The position numbers and the translations under genes were made by a program. The notes beneath the pieces are model-generated. The model did not search any database. It was not told the origin of the DNA and was given only the letters and a program-made list of their open reading frames with translations. From assembly GCA_009684525.1 (NCBI GenBank), contig WKKR01000001.1, forward strand, positions 1,178,001 to 1,242,000: a stretch of DNA of 64,000 nucleotides, read 5' to 3'. Source of the DNA: Geobacter sp. (GTDB taxonomy: Bacteria; Desulfobacterota; Desulfuromonadia; Geobacterales; DSM-12255). Shown here in pieces: positions 8,857 through 17,391 of this stretch; position 1 is the first letter of the stretch; the number at the start of each line of letters is the position of its first letter.

Positions 8857-10926
8857 TCAGAAATAGCGGCTGATCCGCATTTTGATGAGCGTGTCGCTGC
8901 TGGTGACGCCGGGGCTGAAACGCCAGACCGTCTCGGAACCGAGCGCCGCCTCCATCTGCCCGTAGCGGGCGGTCAGATCCATGGTGGCACCGACCTCGTC
9001 GCTGGGCGAGCGGCCGCGCAGCATCTGGTAACGCCCCTGCAGCCGCAGGGCTGCCCAGGACAGAAGGGTCCTGTTGTAATCGACAATGGCGCTCAGGGTG
9101 TTGGTGTAGTCGCTGCTCCCCTGTTCGCCGTTACCGAAGAGCGAATAACGCTCGCGCAGGGTCACGCGCAGGTCATCGCGGCCGAAATTGCGGCCGTAGC
9201 GCCAGAACCCCTCGTACGACTCCCCGTTGTTGAGGGTCGAATCGGTCCGCTGGTAGGAGACGCCATAGGAGACATACTCGTACCGCGCCTCGAACCCGGC
9301 TGCTATGCTTTGCACATCGACCAGGCCGCCACTCGTCTGCCTGCTCTCCAGGATGGTCTGGCTGGAATCGCTGACCCGCAGGTAGAAGCGGTAGCGGTTT
9401 TCCATCAGGCTGAGAGTGGCCCTGCCGGAAAAGCGGGTCAGTGAATACTTCACCGAGGGGTTAACCCGGTACTGGTAATCGATGCTCAGGATGCTGCCGG
9501 TAACGATCGGCACCGGACCCGCGGTGGGGATCTTCGGCAGGACGATCCTGGTTTCCCTCCCCTCAACCGTCACCGTGTAGTCGATCCCCTCGGTGTAGGT
9601 AAAGGTGCGGTCCAGGTTCCGCACGACGATGCTGGAGACGACCACATCCGGCTGGTCGAGGATCTGTTCGTAGGGGGGCAGGTCCCCCACGGTCTGCTGT
9701 TCGTTGGTAATTGAAAGGATATCTTCTCCCAGGGCATTGTCGAACAGCGAATAGTCGTAGCCAAAACCCAGGGTCAGCAGGTTTTCGGTGGAAAGACGCT
9801 TCTGGTAGTCGAGGTTGATCCCGCCGCCGTTCTCGCGGATGCTGCCGAAGGCATAGTCGGTCTGCCTGCCGCGCCCTTCGAGGCGGGTGGTGAGGCTCTC
9901 GAAGAGCCTGTGCTGCAGCCAGCCGGTGCCGCTGTTCTCCACCACGTCCTTGCCGCCGATGCGCCGGTCGCGGTGAAGAAAGATCAGGTTGCTCTTGAGC
10001 GCCTTGCCCAGATCCCAGTCCACGGTCTCGTTCAGCTCCAGGGAACGGTTGTCGAACGTCCCGCTCTCCTGCTGGTACTGGGCGGTCGAGCTGATGCTCC
10101 GGTTCAGGGTATCCCGGCTGAAATTGAGGAGGTTCTTGAGCTGGCCGGTTTTCACCTCGCTGGCACTGATCGGCGTCTGGCCGGCCGAACGGGTATCGCT
10201 GCGGGTCAGGGAAAGGCTGAGGCTGGTCTGGCTGATTTCCCGGTAATTGTGCGAGGTGGAGAGCAGGTACGAATCGGTCGTGGTCTCGGTGTCGGTTTGC
10301 GCGCCGGTGGTCTGCAGGGTACGGCGACTGTAGCTGAACAGGGTCGGGAGGTAGCGGGTGCGCAGGGAAAGCGTCCCGCCGACCCCGTCGCTGCGCAGGT
10401 CGTAGCCGGGGGAGAAGGCCTGCTGGACTCTGCTGTACTGCAGGTAATTGAAAAAGGTGGCGGGATACCAGCTCTTCTGCAGCACCTTGCCGGTCAGGTT
10501 GTAGGCAAAGCGGTTGCCGTCGCCGCTGGAAGCCTGCCGGTCCGTGGATTCGGACTCTTCCTGGTTGAACTCTGCGCTGGCAGAAAACCGCCCCTTGATG
10601 ATGTTGGGGGAGACGATGGCATAGAGGAACGATCCGGTGTAACGCTCGTCAAGGCGGTGCGACGTGGAGGAGATCTCCCTACTTCCGTCGCTCTCAGACG
10701 TCTGCTTCTGATATTGGTACTCAAGGTCCACGTTCTGCTGCAGGCCTCCCAGCTTGATCAGCGAACGACGGGCCGCCTCGGCCGGCTGCACGGAAGCCAG
10801 CAGCATGACGACCAGGAGCACGATCGGCAGCAGCGCTTTCTCCGTCGCGGTTCCGCCCATGGCAGCCGCAAGAGCTGCACAAGGAGCGGACGTCTCTGCG
10901 TCACCGTGCCCCGCCATCCATTCCAT
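8857..10926 (-). CDS. Outer-membrane beta-barrel protein (conduit porin candidate)
   Basis: 689 residues with a signal sequence (hydrophobic stretch about residues 32-50, cleavage after AEA) and a long region of alternating polar/aromatic beta strands. The last residue is phenylalanine (RISRYF), as expected for a BAM-inserted barrel. The length fits MtrB-like porins of porin-cytochrome conduits, though I cannot assign that family. The gene starts one base after the stop of the pentaheme lipoprotein gene, implying coupled expression. The start is uncertain: ATG at 10926 has a weak AGGA, and an in-frame ATG at 10860 would give a tidier signal peptide. Confidence 0.82.
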   Translation of the reverse strand: MEWMAGHGDAETSAPCAALAAAMGGTATEKALLPIVLLVVMLLASVQPAEAARRSLIKLGGLQQNVDLEYQYQKQTSESDGSREISSTSHRLDERYTGSFLYAIVSPNIIKGRFSASAEFNQEESESTDRQASSGDGNRFAYNLTGKVLQKSWYPATFFNYLQYSRVQQAFSPGYDLRSDGVGGTLSLRTRYLPTLFSYSRRTLQTTGAQTDTETTTDSYLLSTSHNYREISQTSLSLSLTRSDTRSAGQTPISASEVKTGQLKNLLNFSRDTLNRSISSTAQYQQESGTFDNRSLELNETVDWDLGKALKSNLIFLHRDRRIGGKDVVENSGTGWLQHRLFESLTTRLEGRGRQTDYAFGSIRENGGGINLDYQKRLSTENLLTLGFGYDYSLFDNALGEDILSITNEQQTVGDLPPYEQILDQPDVVVSSIVVRNLDRTFTYTEGIDYTVTVEGRETRIVLPKIPTAGPVPIVTGSILSIDYQYRVNPSVKYSLTRFSGRATLSLMENRYRFYLRVSDSSQTILESRQTSGGLVDVQSIAAGFEARYEYVSYGVSYQRTDSTLNNGESYEGFWRYGRNFGRDDLRVTLRERYSLFGNGEQGSSDYTNTLSAIVDYNRTLLSWAALRLQGRYQMLRGRSPSDEVGATMDLTARYGQMEAALGSETVWRFSPGVTSSDTLIKMRISRYF

Positions 10927-10927
10927 C

Positions 10928-11581
10928 CTATTTCAGGAAAAACCGGTCCCTGCCGGCGTGTGGGTCATGGCACTCGACGCAGGCAATCCCCTTGTCGCGG
11001 AAGCGGTCGTGCATCGCCTGGGCCAGCCGCTCTTCCTTGTGACAGCGACTGCACAGCACCTCTTTCTTCACGATGAGCAACGCCTTGTTCGATGACGAAT
11101 GGGGCGCATGGCAGGCCAGACAGTCTCCCACCGCAGCCGGGCCATGTTGGAACTCGCCCTTGAGAAAATCCTTGTGGCAGACAAAGCAGAGTTCCTGGCG
11201 CGGGACGATCAACCCCCCCTGCTTGTCCTTGTCGGCGCCATGACAGTCGGAACAGCGCTTCTGGGCATAGGGGGCATGGGACACCATCACGACGGGCTCA
11301 TCCTTTGCGCTGGCTGCCCCCTGCTTGTTCTGGCCCGACTGATCGGCTTGCGCACTCCTGTCGCGCTCCTCCCGGCAGAGTTCCTCCACCGGCGGGAGGT
11401 TGGGAACCCCGTCGAAGAGGGTGCTCAGGGTCTGGTAGCGGGTAACCCTGTCGCAGCCCGAAAGGGTGCTCAGACAGAGCATCAGCGCTGCCAGGGGAAA
11501 CAACCCGCGGATGCAGCTCCCTCTGTCCGGCACTGCGTGCCCTCCCCTGACCGACCCCGGAAATAACTTCGTGATTCTCAT
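10928..11581 (-). CDS. Pentaheme c-type cytochrome lipoprotein
   Basis: 217 residues with a signal peptide and lipobox (LSTLSGC, Cys near residue 43), so probably membrane anchored. There are five CXXCH sites: CSDCH, CFVCH, CLACH, CSRCH and CVECH. Several occur as doubled-CXXCH units with A/D-PH after them. A low-complexity Q/S/A-rich linker separates the lipid anchor from the haem domain. Lying directly before the beta-barrel gene, it is a good candidate for the small lipoprotein cytochrome partner of that porin. Confidence 0.88.
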   Translation of the reverse strand: MRITKLFPGSVRGGHAVPDRGSCIRGLFPLAALMLCLSTLSGCDRVTRYQTLSTLFDGVPNLPPVEELCREERDRSAQADQSGQNKQGAASAKDEPVVMVSHAPYAQKRCSDCHGADKDKQGGLIVPRQELCFVCHKDFLKGEFQHGPAAVGDCLACHAPHSSSNKALLIVKKEVLCSRCHKEERLAQAMHDRFRDKGIACVECHDPHAGRDRFFLK

Positions 11582-11618
11582 ACTCGTCTTTCACCGTTTT
11601 CCGCCAGGGCGGACCCGG

Positions 11619-12899
11619 TCATTTCACGTCCGGGACAGGGGCGACATTCTGCTGCCCCTCGGCAGCCTGACCCTTTTTCTGCCGTTCTTCCTGCTCCTTC
11701 TTCGTCCGCGCCTCCTGTTCCTGCTTCTCCCGGGCCTTGCGGGCCTTTTCCTGCAGGTCCTGACGGATCTTTTCGTACTCTTTCTCGTAATCGATCCCCT
11801 CCCGCTTGCCAAAGCCGTAGACGGCCAGCTTGCTCCGGTCACCCACCTGGTTGGCGACGAAGACCACGCTGTCCAACTTGAAGGTGGGATCGGCCAGTTT
11901 CTGGAAGTAGTCCAGGTTGGCAGTGCTGATGGCAATGCCGGCAGGCAGGTTGAGCGACGCCGGGCTGTCCTTGCCCGCATCGCCGAAGAAGATGAGCAGA
12001 CGCCCCTTGTCGTTGAAGATCTGCACGTTCTGGTGTCCGGCATCCACGACATAGATATCGCCATCCCGGTCGACGGTCACCCCCTTGGGGCGGGCAAACT
12101 GGCCGAAACCGTCGCCGATCTGACCAAAGGAGAGGAGGAGATGGCCATCGCGGTCAAACTTCATCACCTTGCCACTCATGCCGTTGGTGACAAAGATATA
12201 CCCCTTGTCGTCCATGAACATATTGGTCGGCATCGCCAGGCTTTCCATGGGGTTGCTGCTGTGGCCGAAGCTCTCTTTCAGCTTGCCGGTCTTCAGGTCC
12301 AGCACCTTGATCTCGTTGTTCTTCAGGTCGAGAACAAAGAGATCGGAGCCGTAGACCGCCACATCCACCGGCTTCATGTCCAATTCACTGCCGAACGCCT
12401 GGAGAAAATCGCCGGCAGAGGTAAAGGCGAGCACCTCCTTGCGCCCCGCATCCGCCACATAGACAGTGCCCTCTTTGTCGAAGGCCACATTGACCGGGGT
12501 GGTCAGCTTGCCATTCCCCACGGCACCCTTGAGGTATTCGAATTTTTTCGCCGGCAGGTCGAGGACAATGACCTTGGCGCTCCCCACATCGCAGATGTAG
12601 ATCTTGCCACCGAATTCGGCGACGCCGTAGGGTTTGACGATCGCCCTGACCTTGTCTCCCTGCTCATTGAGGCTGCCGAACAGGGAGAAATCGCTGTTCT
12701 TCCCCTCCACGTCGGTCGAATCGGCAATCCCCATCAGGTACTGGATGCGGGGCAGGTTTGGCGGCGGCGGGAAAAAGACCTGCTCCACCGGCCCGGTCTT
12801 GCCGGCGCAGCCGGCCATCAACGCCATTGAGGCAATCAGCAGAAACCACACCATCCTCCTGATCCAGCAGCTACGACGTGCAGCACGATACCCTTCCAT
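11619..12899 (-). CDS. NHL-repeat lipoprotein with charged C-terminal tail
   Basis: 426 residues starting at ATG 12899 (GGGGA upstream); an upstream in-frame ATG at 12950 would add 17 residues before the signal. The lipobox is SMALMAGC. The central part is a six-bladed-type NHL propeller with repeats such as A-x-P-K-G-V-x-V-D-x-D-G-D-I-Y-V-V-D-A. The last 80 residues are a highly charged E/K/R/Q-rich helix, likely a coiled coil, which the paralogue at 7749-8831 lacks. First gene of the conduit run. Confidence 0.85.
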   Translation of the reverse strand: MEGYRAARRSCWIRRMVWFLLIASMALMAGCAGKTGPVEQVFFPPPPNLPRIQYLMGIADSTDVEGKNSDFSLFGSLNEQGDKVRAIVKPYGVAEFGGKIYICDVGSAKVIVLDLPAKKFEYLKGAVGNGKLTTPVNVAFDKEGTVYVADAGRKEVLAFTSAGDFLQAFGSELDMKPVDVAVYGSDLFVLDLKNNEIKVLDLKTGKLKESFGHSSNPMESLAMPTNMFMDDKGYIFVTNGMSGKVMKFDRDGHLLLSFGQIGDGFGQFARPKGVTVDRDGDIYVVDAGHQNVQIFNDKGRLLIFFGDAGKDSPASLNLPAGIAISTANLDYFQKLADPTFKLDSVVFVANQVGDRSKLAVYGFGKREGIDYEKEYEKIRQDLQEKARKAREKQEQEARTKKEQEERQKKGQAAEGQQNVAPVPDVK

Positions 12900-12976
12900 A
12901 ATCCCGTCCCCTTCTACCCTGTTGGTTATCCAAATATTCAAATATTGCACTATATCAGGCAGATCGACTATTCTTC

Positions 12977-13023
12977 AAGCAGAAAGAGGCCGCCCCACGG
13001 AATGTGAGCGGCCTCTTCTGCTT
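12977..13023 (-). terminator. Long intergenic hairpin between tetraheme cytochrome and conduit operon
   Basis: A stem of about 16 bp (AAGCAGAAGAGGCCGC paired with GCGGCCTCTTTCTGCTT, one bulge) with a 14-nt loop. No strong U-tract follows, so it may be a partial terminator or an mRNA-stabilising element that sets the tetraheme cytochrome above the downstream genes. Confidence 0.6.
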
Positions 13024-13043
13024 CAGACACGACCGTGCAACAA

Positions 13044-13826
13044 CTACTTGATGTGGCAGGTAAGGCAGATGGCGGAGCCAGCCTGCTTGTTGATCAGGAG
13101 GTAATCCTCGTTGTTCTCGTTGTTGTGTACGTCGTGGCAGCTGGCACAGGTCATGACTTTCTTGCCGCCAGTCACGTACATCAGGTCGGAGATGGTGCGG
13201 GTGTGGGTGCCGGCATAGTTGACGCCGGTGCCGGCGAGGGTGACCTGGAAGGGCTTTTCGGAGGTCTTGATCCCGGAGCCGAGGGTGCCGTTCCCCTTGT
13301 CGTTGGTGGCAACCGCATCGTAATCGAACCCGATCGGGTGGTCGTTGCTCAGCTTGTTGCCGAGGGCATCGCCCACGCTGACCTCACCCCAGTTGTCGCC
13401 GACCTTGGCAGAGCCGTTATCGGTCATGGCATTGCCGTAGTGCTCGCTGACAGCGATAACGCCGTCATGACAGCTCATGCAGAGACGGCTCGGCCCGACG
13501 AGAGGGTCGCCAGCCACCACCTGCAGATTGGTCGACTCTGCGGTGCGGGACTGGTAGGCTTCATAGGTTTCCTGGCTGACCTGATGAGCCCAGAGCGGGT
13601 TGTATTCGGCAATCGCCCCATCCTGGATGGCATGGTGCGGGGTGTGGCAATAGGCGCAGACGCGGCCGTAGGCATCGCCGTTGGCAACGACGTTGTTGAT
13701 GTTGTGCGGCGAATTGGAGACGCCGGTTCCCGGGGTATAGGTCTGCTTGGCAATGGCAACTCCGGCCATGCTGCCGGCAGTAAGCGCTGCAGCGCACACG
13801 ATGGCAAAAATCTTTCCGTTTTTCAT
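13044..13826 (-). CDS. Tetraheme c-type cytochrome, secreted
   Basis: 260 residues. ATG 13826 is preceded by GAGGA and opens a clear signal peptide ending in AIA (residues 1-24), although the frame is open for 55 codons upstream. Four CXXCH sites: CAYCH, CMSCH, CASCH and CLTCH, the last almost at the C-terminus. Layout and motifs (N-terminal SPHNINN, PHH after the first haem) match the triheme protein at 18624-19253 and the start of the 12-heme protein, so these belong to one family. It is driven by the best sigma-54 promoter in the window. Confidence 0.9.
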   Translation of the reverse strand: MKNGKIFAIVCAAALTAGSMAGVAIAKQTYTPGTGVSNSPHNINNVVANGDAYGRVCAYCHTPHHAIQDGAIAEYNPLWAHQVSQETYEAYQSRTAESTNLQVVAGDPLVGPSRLCMSCHDGVIAVSEHYGNAMTDNGSAKVGDNWGEVSVGDALGNKLSNDHPIGFDYDAVATNDKGNGTLGSGIKTSEKPFQVTLAGTGVNYAGTHTRTISDLMYVTGGKKVMTCASCHDVHNNENNEDYLLINKQAGSAICLTCHIK

Positions 13827-13975
13827 TGAGCTATCCTCTTTCCTTGTGAGTGTTTTTTTGATTGCGGCTCTCTTCGCTGCTTCTGCATTTCCTTGTTTGC
13901 TTACCCTGTTCTTCCTTGCCGGCACCCTGCCCTCCCCAAAGGACGTGTGCCGCTTCACTACTACTAAAGTACTAA

Positions 13976-13990
13976 GCAAGCGAGGTGCCA
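13976..13990 (-). promoter_or_regulatory. Sigma-54 promoter (consensus)
   Basis: The minus strand reads TGGCAC-CTCGC-TTGC, a full match to the -24/-12 consensus. It lies 150 bp before the tetraheme cytochrome start, with paired palindromes 110-155 bp upstream. Confidence 0.85.
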
Positions 13991-14098
13991 CAATCGCCCT
14001 TTCCCTTTACATTTCCGCAACATGCCGATAATGCGTATATTTGCATAATACACTGATATTTTTTTAAGACACCGGCATGCGGAACCCACTGGTCAGGG

Positions 14099-14144
14099 TG
14101 GGTGAAATCCCCCACCCACCCCCGGATGCGGGGGATTTCCCCCA
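14099..14144. promoter_or_regulatory. Paired enhancer-like palindromes (GGG-N6-CCC)
   Basis: GGG-TGAAAT-CCC at 14100-14111 and GGGG-GATTTC-CCCC at 14130-14143, centres about 30 bp apart. Third instance of the paired element. Confidence 0.65.
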
Positions 14145-14177
14145 TCAGCCGATCATTCGGGTGCAGTACTCCGGGCA

Positions 14178-14203
14178 CAAAAAAACGCCTCCGAAGAGGC
14201 GTT
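14178..14203 (-). terminator. Rho-independent terminator after the 15-heme cytochrome
   Basis: Minus-strand stem AACGCCTC/GAGGCGTT with a TTCG tetraloop followed by seven T. Confidence 0.93.
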
Positions 14204-14246
14204 CAGGGCGGTACGAGCCGCATATGGCAGAGGCTTTTGGAAAGCG

Positions 14247-15623
14247 TTACTTGGTCGAAGGCGTATAAACGACCGGAGCCTCACGGTCGTAGGAGACCTT
14301 GCGGTGGCAGCCGGGGGCGCAACTGCCGCCGGTTGGCGTGGGGGTGAAGCGGATAGGCACCTTCCAGTCGCCAAAGGTGGAACCATCCTTGCCGATCAGT
14401 TTCGGGCCGTCAGCGGCATGGGGCTCGTGACAGGCCCGACAGCTCCGCCCTTTGCGCTTGTCGCTCACATGGAGGTAGTGCAGGTTCTGCTTGCCGTTGC
14501 GGAATTTTGTGTAGATGCTGGTTTCGGCATACTTGAGCAGATTCTTTTCATGACAGGAGAGACAGAGGTCATAGCTCCCCTCCGTATAGGAGGCGTAAAA
14601 GGCGGGGGGGTAATTCCCGTTGAGGAGCCGGATGGTGTTCGAGCCATGGGGGTTGTGACAGCCGGTGCAGGTCCCGTTGGCAAGAGGGCCGTGGAGGTTT
14701 TTGTCCCCCTCCAGCACGGTTTTCATATTCTTCAGCATCACGCCGGAGATATTCTTGAACACGAAGGACGATTTCAGGCCGTCTGTGCTATGGCATTCGA
14801 GGCAAAGCTTCTTCTGGTCGGACGGGAGCAACCCCTTGCTGTTGGAGAAATGGGACGAATGGCAGTTGCTGCAGCTTTTTGCCTGCTGGAGCGGCTTATG
14901 CGGCACCTTGAGCCCGGTCAGTTTCTTCGCGAACGTATCGTGGCAGCCATAGCAGAGATCGGGCATCTGCTTCTTCAGGACGTACTGAAACGCCGAACCG
15001 TGCGGATTGTGACAGGAAGTACAGGGATCGTCTTTCACCGGAGGATGGACAACCCCTGCCGCTTTCATCGCCTTGGCAAAATCCGCATGGCATTTGAGAC
15101 AGAGATCCCTGATCTCTCCCTTGAGCAGACCTTTTTGCGACGATTCGTGCGGGGCATGGCAACTCGTGCAGGCGCCCACGGCAACCGGGCCGTGCATGTA
15201 GTGCTGCTTGAAGGCCAGGGCATCATGACACTGCAGGCAGAGAGCGGTCTGGTCGTCGCTTTCGAGCAGGTAGCGCGCGCTCGACCCATGCGGCTTGTGG
15301 CAGGAGAGACAGGCGCCCCCTTTGACCGGCCCATGCACGACCTTCATCTTCCCGTATGCCTCGTGGCACGGGGTGCAGAGCTTCTCATCGCCGGCCACCA
15401 GGGCAAAGCTCTTCCCTCCCGAAAGAGGATGTTTCGCCGCTGTACGTGTATGACATGCCAGGCAGTCGCCATCCTTGACCGGCTGATGGGGTTTCGCAAT
15501 GGCAGCAAGTCCGGGGTGACAGTCGGTGGTTACGCAGGTTTCGGCGCCGGCGGCGCCGGACGTGATGGCGATCGACCCGGCGATCAGCCAGGCAACTACG
15601 GTATGCTCTCGTGTTCTACGCAT
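14247..15623 (-). CDS. Multiheme c-type cytochrome, about 15 haems
   Basis: 458 residues with a signal peptide (residues 1-27). Thirteen CXXCH sites are regularly spaced, alternating with P-H-x-S and L-C-x-x-C-H segments of the doubled-CXXCH type. There is also a CX4CH (CVTTDCH) just after the signal and a CX3CH (CAPGCH) near the C-terminus. Haem density is about one per 30 residues, a wire-like arrangement. The gene starts 12 bp after the regulator at 15636-17138, so the two are probably cotranscribed, and it ends in a strong terminator. Likely a periplasmic electron carrier. Confidence 0.9.
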   Translation of the reverse strand: MRRTREHTVVAWLIAGSIAITSGAAGAETCVTTDCHPGLAAIAKPHQPVKDGDCLACHTRTAAKHPLSGGKSFALVAGDEKLCTPCHEAYGKMKVVHGPVKGGACLSCHKPHGSSARYLLESDDQTALCLQCHDALAFKQHYMHGPVAVGACTSCHAPHESSQKGLLKGEIRDLCLKCHADFAKAMKAAGVVHPPVKDDPCTSCHNPHGSAFQYVLKKQMPDLCYGCHDTFAKKLTGLKVPHKPLQQAKSCSNCHSSHFSNSKGLLPSDQKKLCLECHSTDGLKSSFVFKNISGVMLKNMKTVLEGDKNLHGPLANGTCTGCHNPHGSNTIRLLNGNYPPAFYASYTEGSYDLCLSCHEKNLLKYAETSIYTKFRNGKQNLHYLHVSDKRKGRSCRACHEPHAADGPKLIGKDGSTFGDWKVPIRFTPTPTGGSCAPGCHRKVSYDREAPVVYTPSTK

Positions 15624-15635
15624 CTCTTGTCTGCC

Positions 15636-17138
15636 TCAGCAAGCTATCCATTTCATGATGGTGGGGTTGGAACTCTCCGCCACCCGCAGGAGCTTTTCCC
15701 GCAGTTCCTTCTGGCTGTCGCACTCGGTCTCGGTGAAACCGAATTTCTTCATCCGGTAACGGAGAGTATCCCGGCTCATCTTCAGCGACTTGGCAGCCTT
15801 TGACTGGTTGCCGTTGGCCTTTTCCAGCGCCAGGGCGATCAGCTGTTTTTCCACGTCCTCGAAGGAGACCCCGCCGGGAGGAAGCTGGAACCCGGCAAAG
15901 AGCCGGCTGGAATCAGCAGGAGTCGGCGTATTGTCCGCGGAAAGTTCCGGTGCGATGTTGATGCGGGCAGGCTCTTTCTGCAGATAGAACCGGGTGAGGA
16001 CCTTTCCCTTCTCCATCATCATCGCCCGCTCGACGGCATTCCTCAACTCGCGCACGTTGCCCGGCCAGTCATAGCGGAGCATCGCTTCGAGCGCCTCGTC
16101 CGACGCCCGTTCGACCTGGCGGCCATATTCGGCGTTCAGCCGGTCGATGAAATAGGCAACCAGGGACGGTACATCCTCGATCCGCTCCCGCAGGGACGGC
16201 AGGCAGATATTCATCATGTTGAGGCGGTAATAGAGGTCGCCACGGAACTTTCCCTCCGCAACCATGCGCGGCAGGTCCTGGTTGGTGGCGGCAACGATCC
16301 TGACGTCGGTCTCCACGTCCCCTTCCCCACCCAGGCGACGGAACCGCTTGGTTTCCATGACCTTCAACAGCTTCGTCTGCATGGAGAACGGCATGTCACC
16401 GATCTCGTCGAGAAAGACGGTGCCGCCATCGGCGAGTTCGAATATCCCCTTCTGCTTCTTCGAGGCGTCGGTGAAGGCCCCCTTCTCATGGCCGAACAGC
16501 TCGTTCTCGATCAGGTTCTCCGGGATGGCCGCGCAGTTGATCTCCACAAACGGGCCGCTAGCGCGGGCGCTGTGCTCGTGGATCGCCCGGGCGACCAGCT
16601 CCTTGCCGGTGCCGCTCTCTCCGGTAATAAGCACTGTCTTGGCATCCGTCGATGCACAGACATGGATCATCTTGGATATCTCCACCATCTTGGAAGAGTT
16701 ACCGATGAGCCTATCATGATCAACGGTTGCGCGCCTCTCGCGGCCGGCGCAATCGACATCGCGGTTCATTTGCTTCTCTTCGAGCGCACGGGCAACGGCG
16801 CTCTTGATCGATTCCATATTGAACGGCTTGCCAAAAAACTGGTCAGCCCCCAGCCTGAAGGCCTTGACCGCCAGGTCGGCCTGGGTCCCCGCCGTTATGA
16901 TCAGGACCGGCAGATTGTCGTCCTGCCCCTTCATCGTCTCCAAGAGGTCCAGCCCGAACGCATCGGGGAGATTCAGGTCGAGCATGATCAGCTCGGGCCT
17001 GAACTCCCTGAACTTCTGTAGTGCCTCTGCACCCGATGATGCAGTCTCGACCACGTACCCCGCCCTCGTCAGCATTACGGAGAGGGACCAGGAAATGAGA
17101 TTTTCGTCATCTACGACCAAGATACGGTGAGCGTTCAT
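15636..17138 (-). CDS. Sigma-54-dependent response regulator (NtrC family)
   Basis: 500 residues in three domains. Residues 1-120 are a receiver domain with the phosphoacceptor aspartate in MLDLNLP. Residues about 140-370 are an AAA+ sigma-54 interaction domain with Walker A GESGTGKE, the GAFTDA loop that contacts sigma-54, and Walker B VFLDEIGD. The C-terminus is a Fis-type helix-turn-helix (KAAKSLKMSRDTLRYR). It activates sigma-54 promoters by ATP-driven remodelling. No sensor kinase gene is next to it, so its input is unknown. The paired palindromes before three cytochrome genes are its likely targets (inference). Confidence 0.93.
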   Translation of the reverse strand: MNAHRILVVDDENLISWSLSVMLTRAGYVVETASSGAEALQKFREFRPELIMLDLNLPDAFGLDLLETMKGQDDNLPVLIITAGTQADLAVKAFRLGADQFFGKPFNMESIKSAVARALEEKQMNRDVDCAGRERRATVDHDRLIGNSSKMVEISKMIHVCASTDAKTVLITGESGTGKELVARAIHEHSARASGPFVEINCAAIPENLIENELFGHEKGAFTDASKKQKGIFELADGGTVFLDEIGDMPFSMQTKLLKVMETKRFRRLGGEGDVETDVRIVAATNQDLPRMVAEGKFRGDLYYRLNMMNICLPSLRERIEDVPSLVAYFIDRLNAEYGRQVERASDEALEAMLRYDWPGNVRELRNAVERAMMMEKGKVLTRFYLQKEPARINIAPELSADNTPTPADSSRLFAGFQLPPGGVSFEDVEKQLIALALEKANGNQSKAAKSLKMSRDTLRYRMKKFGFTETECDSQKELREKLLRVAESSNPTIMKWIAC

Positions 17139-17391
17139 GGCATTACCCCTGGAAAGGTAGACGTGATATGCATCACGACATTTTCGTTAATACGTATATA
17201 TAGTTTTTTTTAAGTAAGCAGAAGTGAAAGTTTTTTGTGCTCTCATGAATCACACTCATACATGAAAATCCATTTATTATTACAAAAGTTTCATTACCTT
17301 CATAAATAGAAAGTTCTTGCTCAGCTCATTCCGGGCATGGTAATAATGATATTATTAATGTATTGCGATTATAGAATGGTTAAACAGCCTT

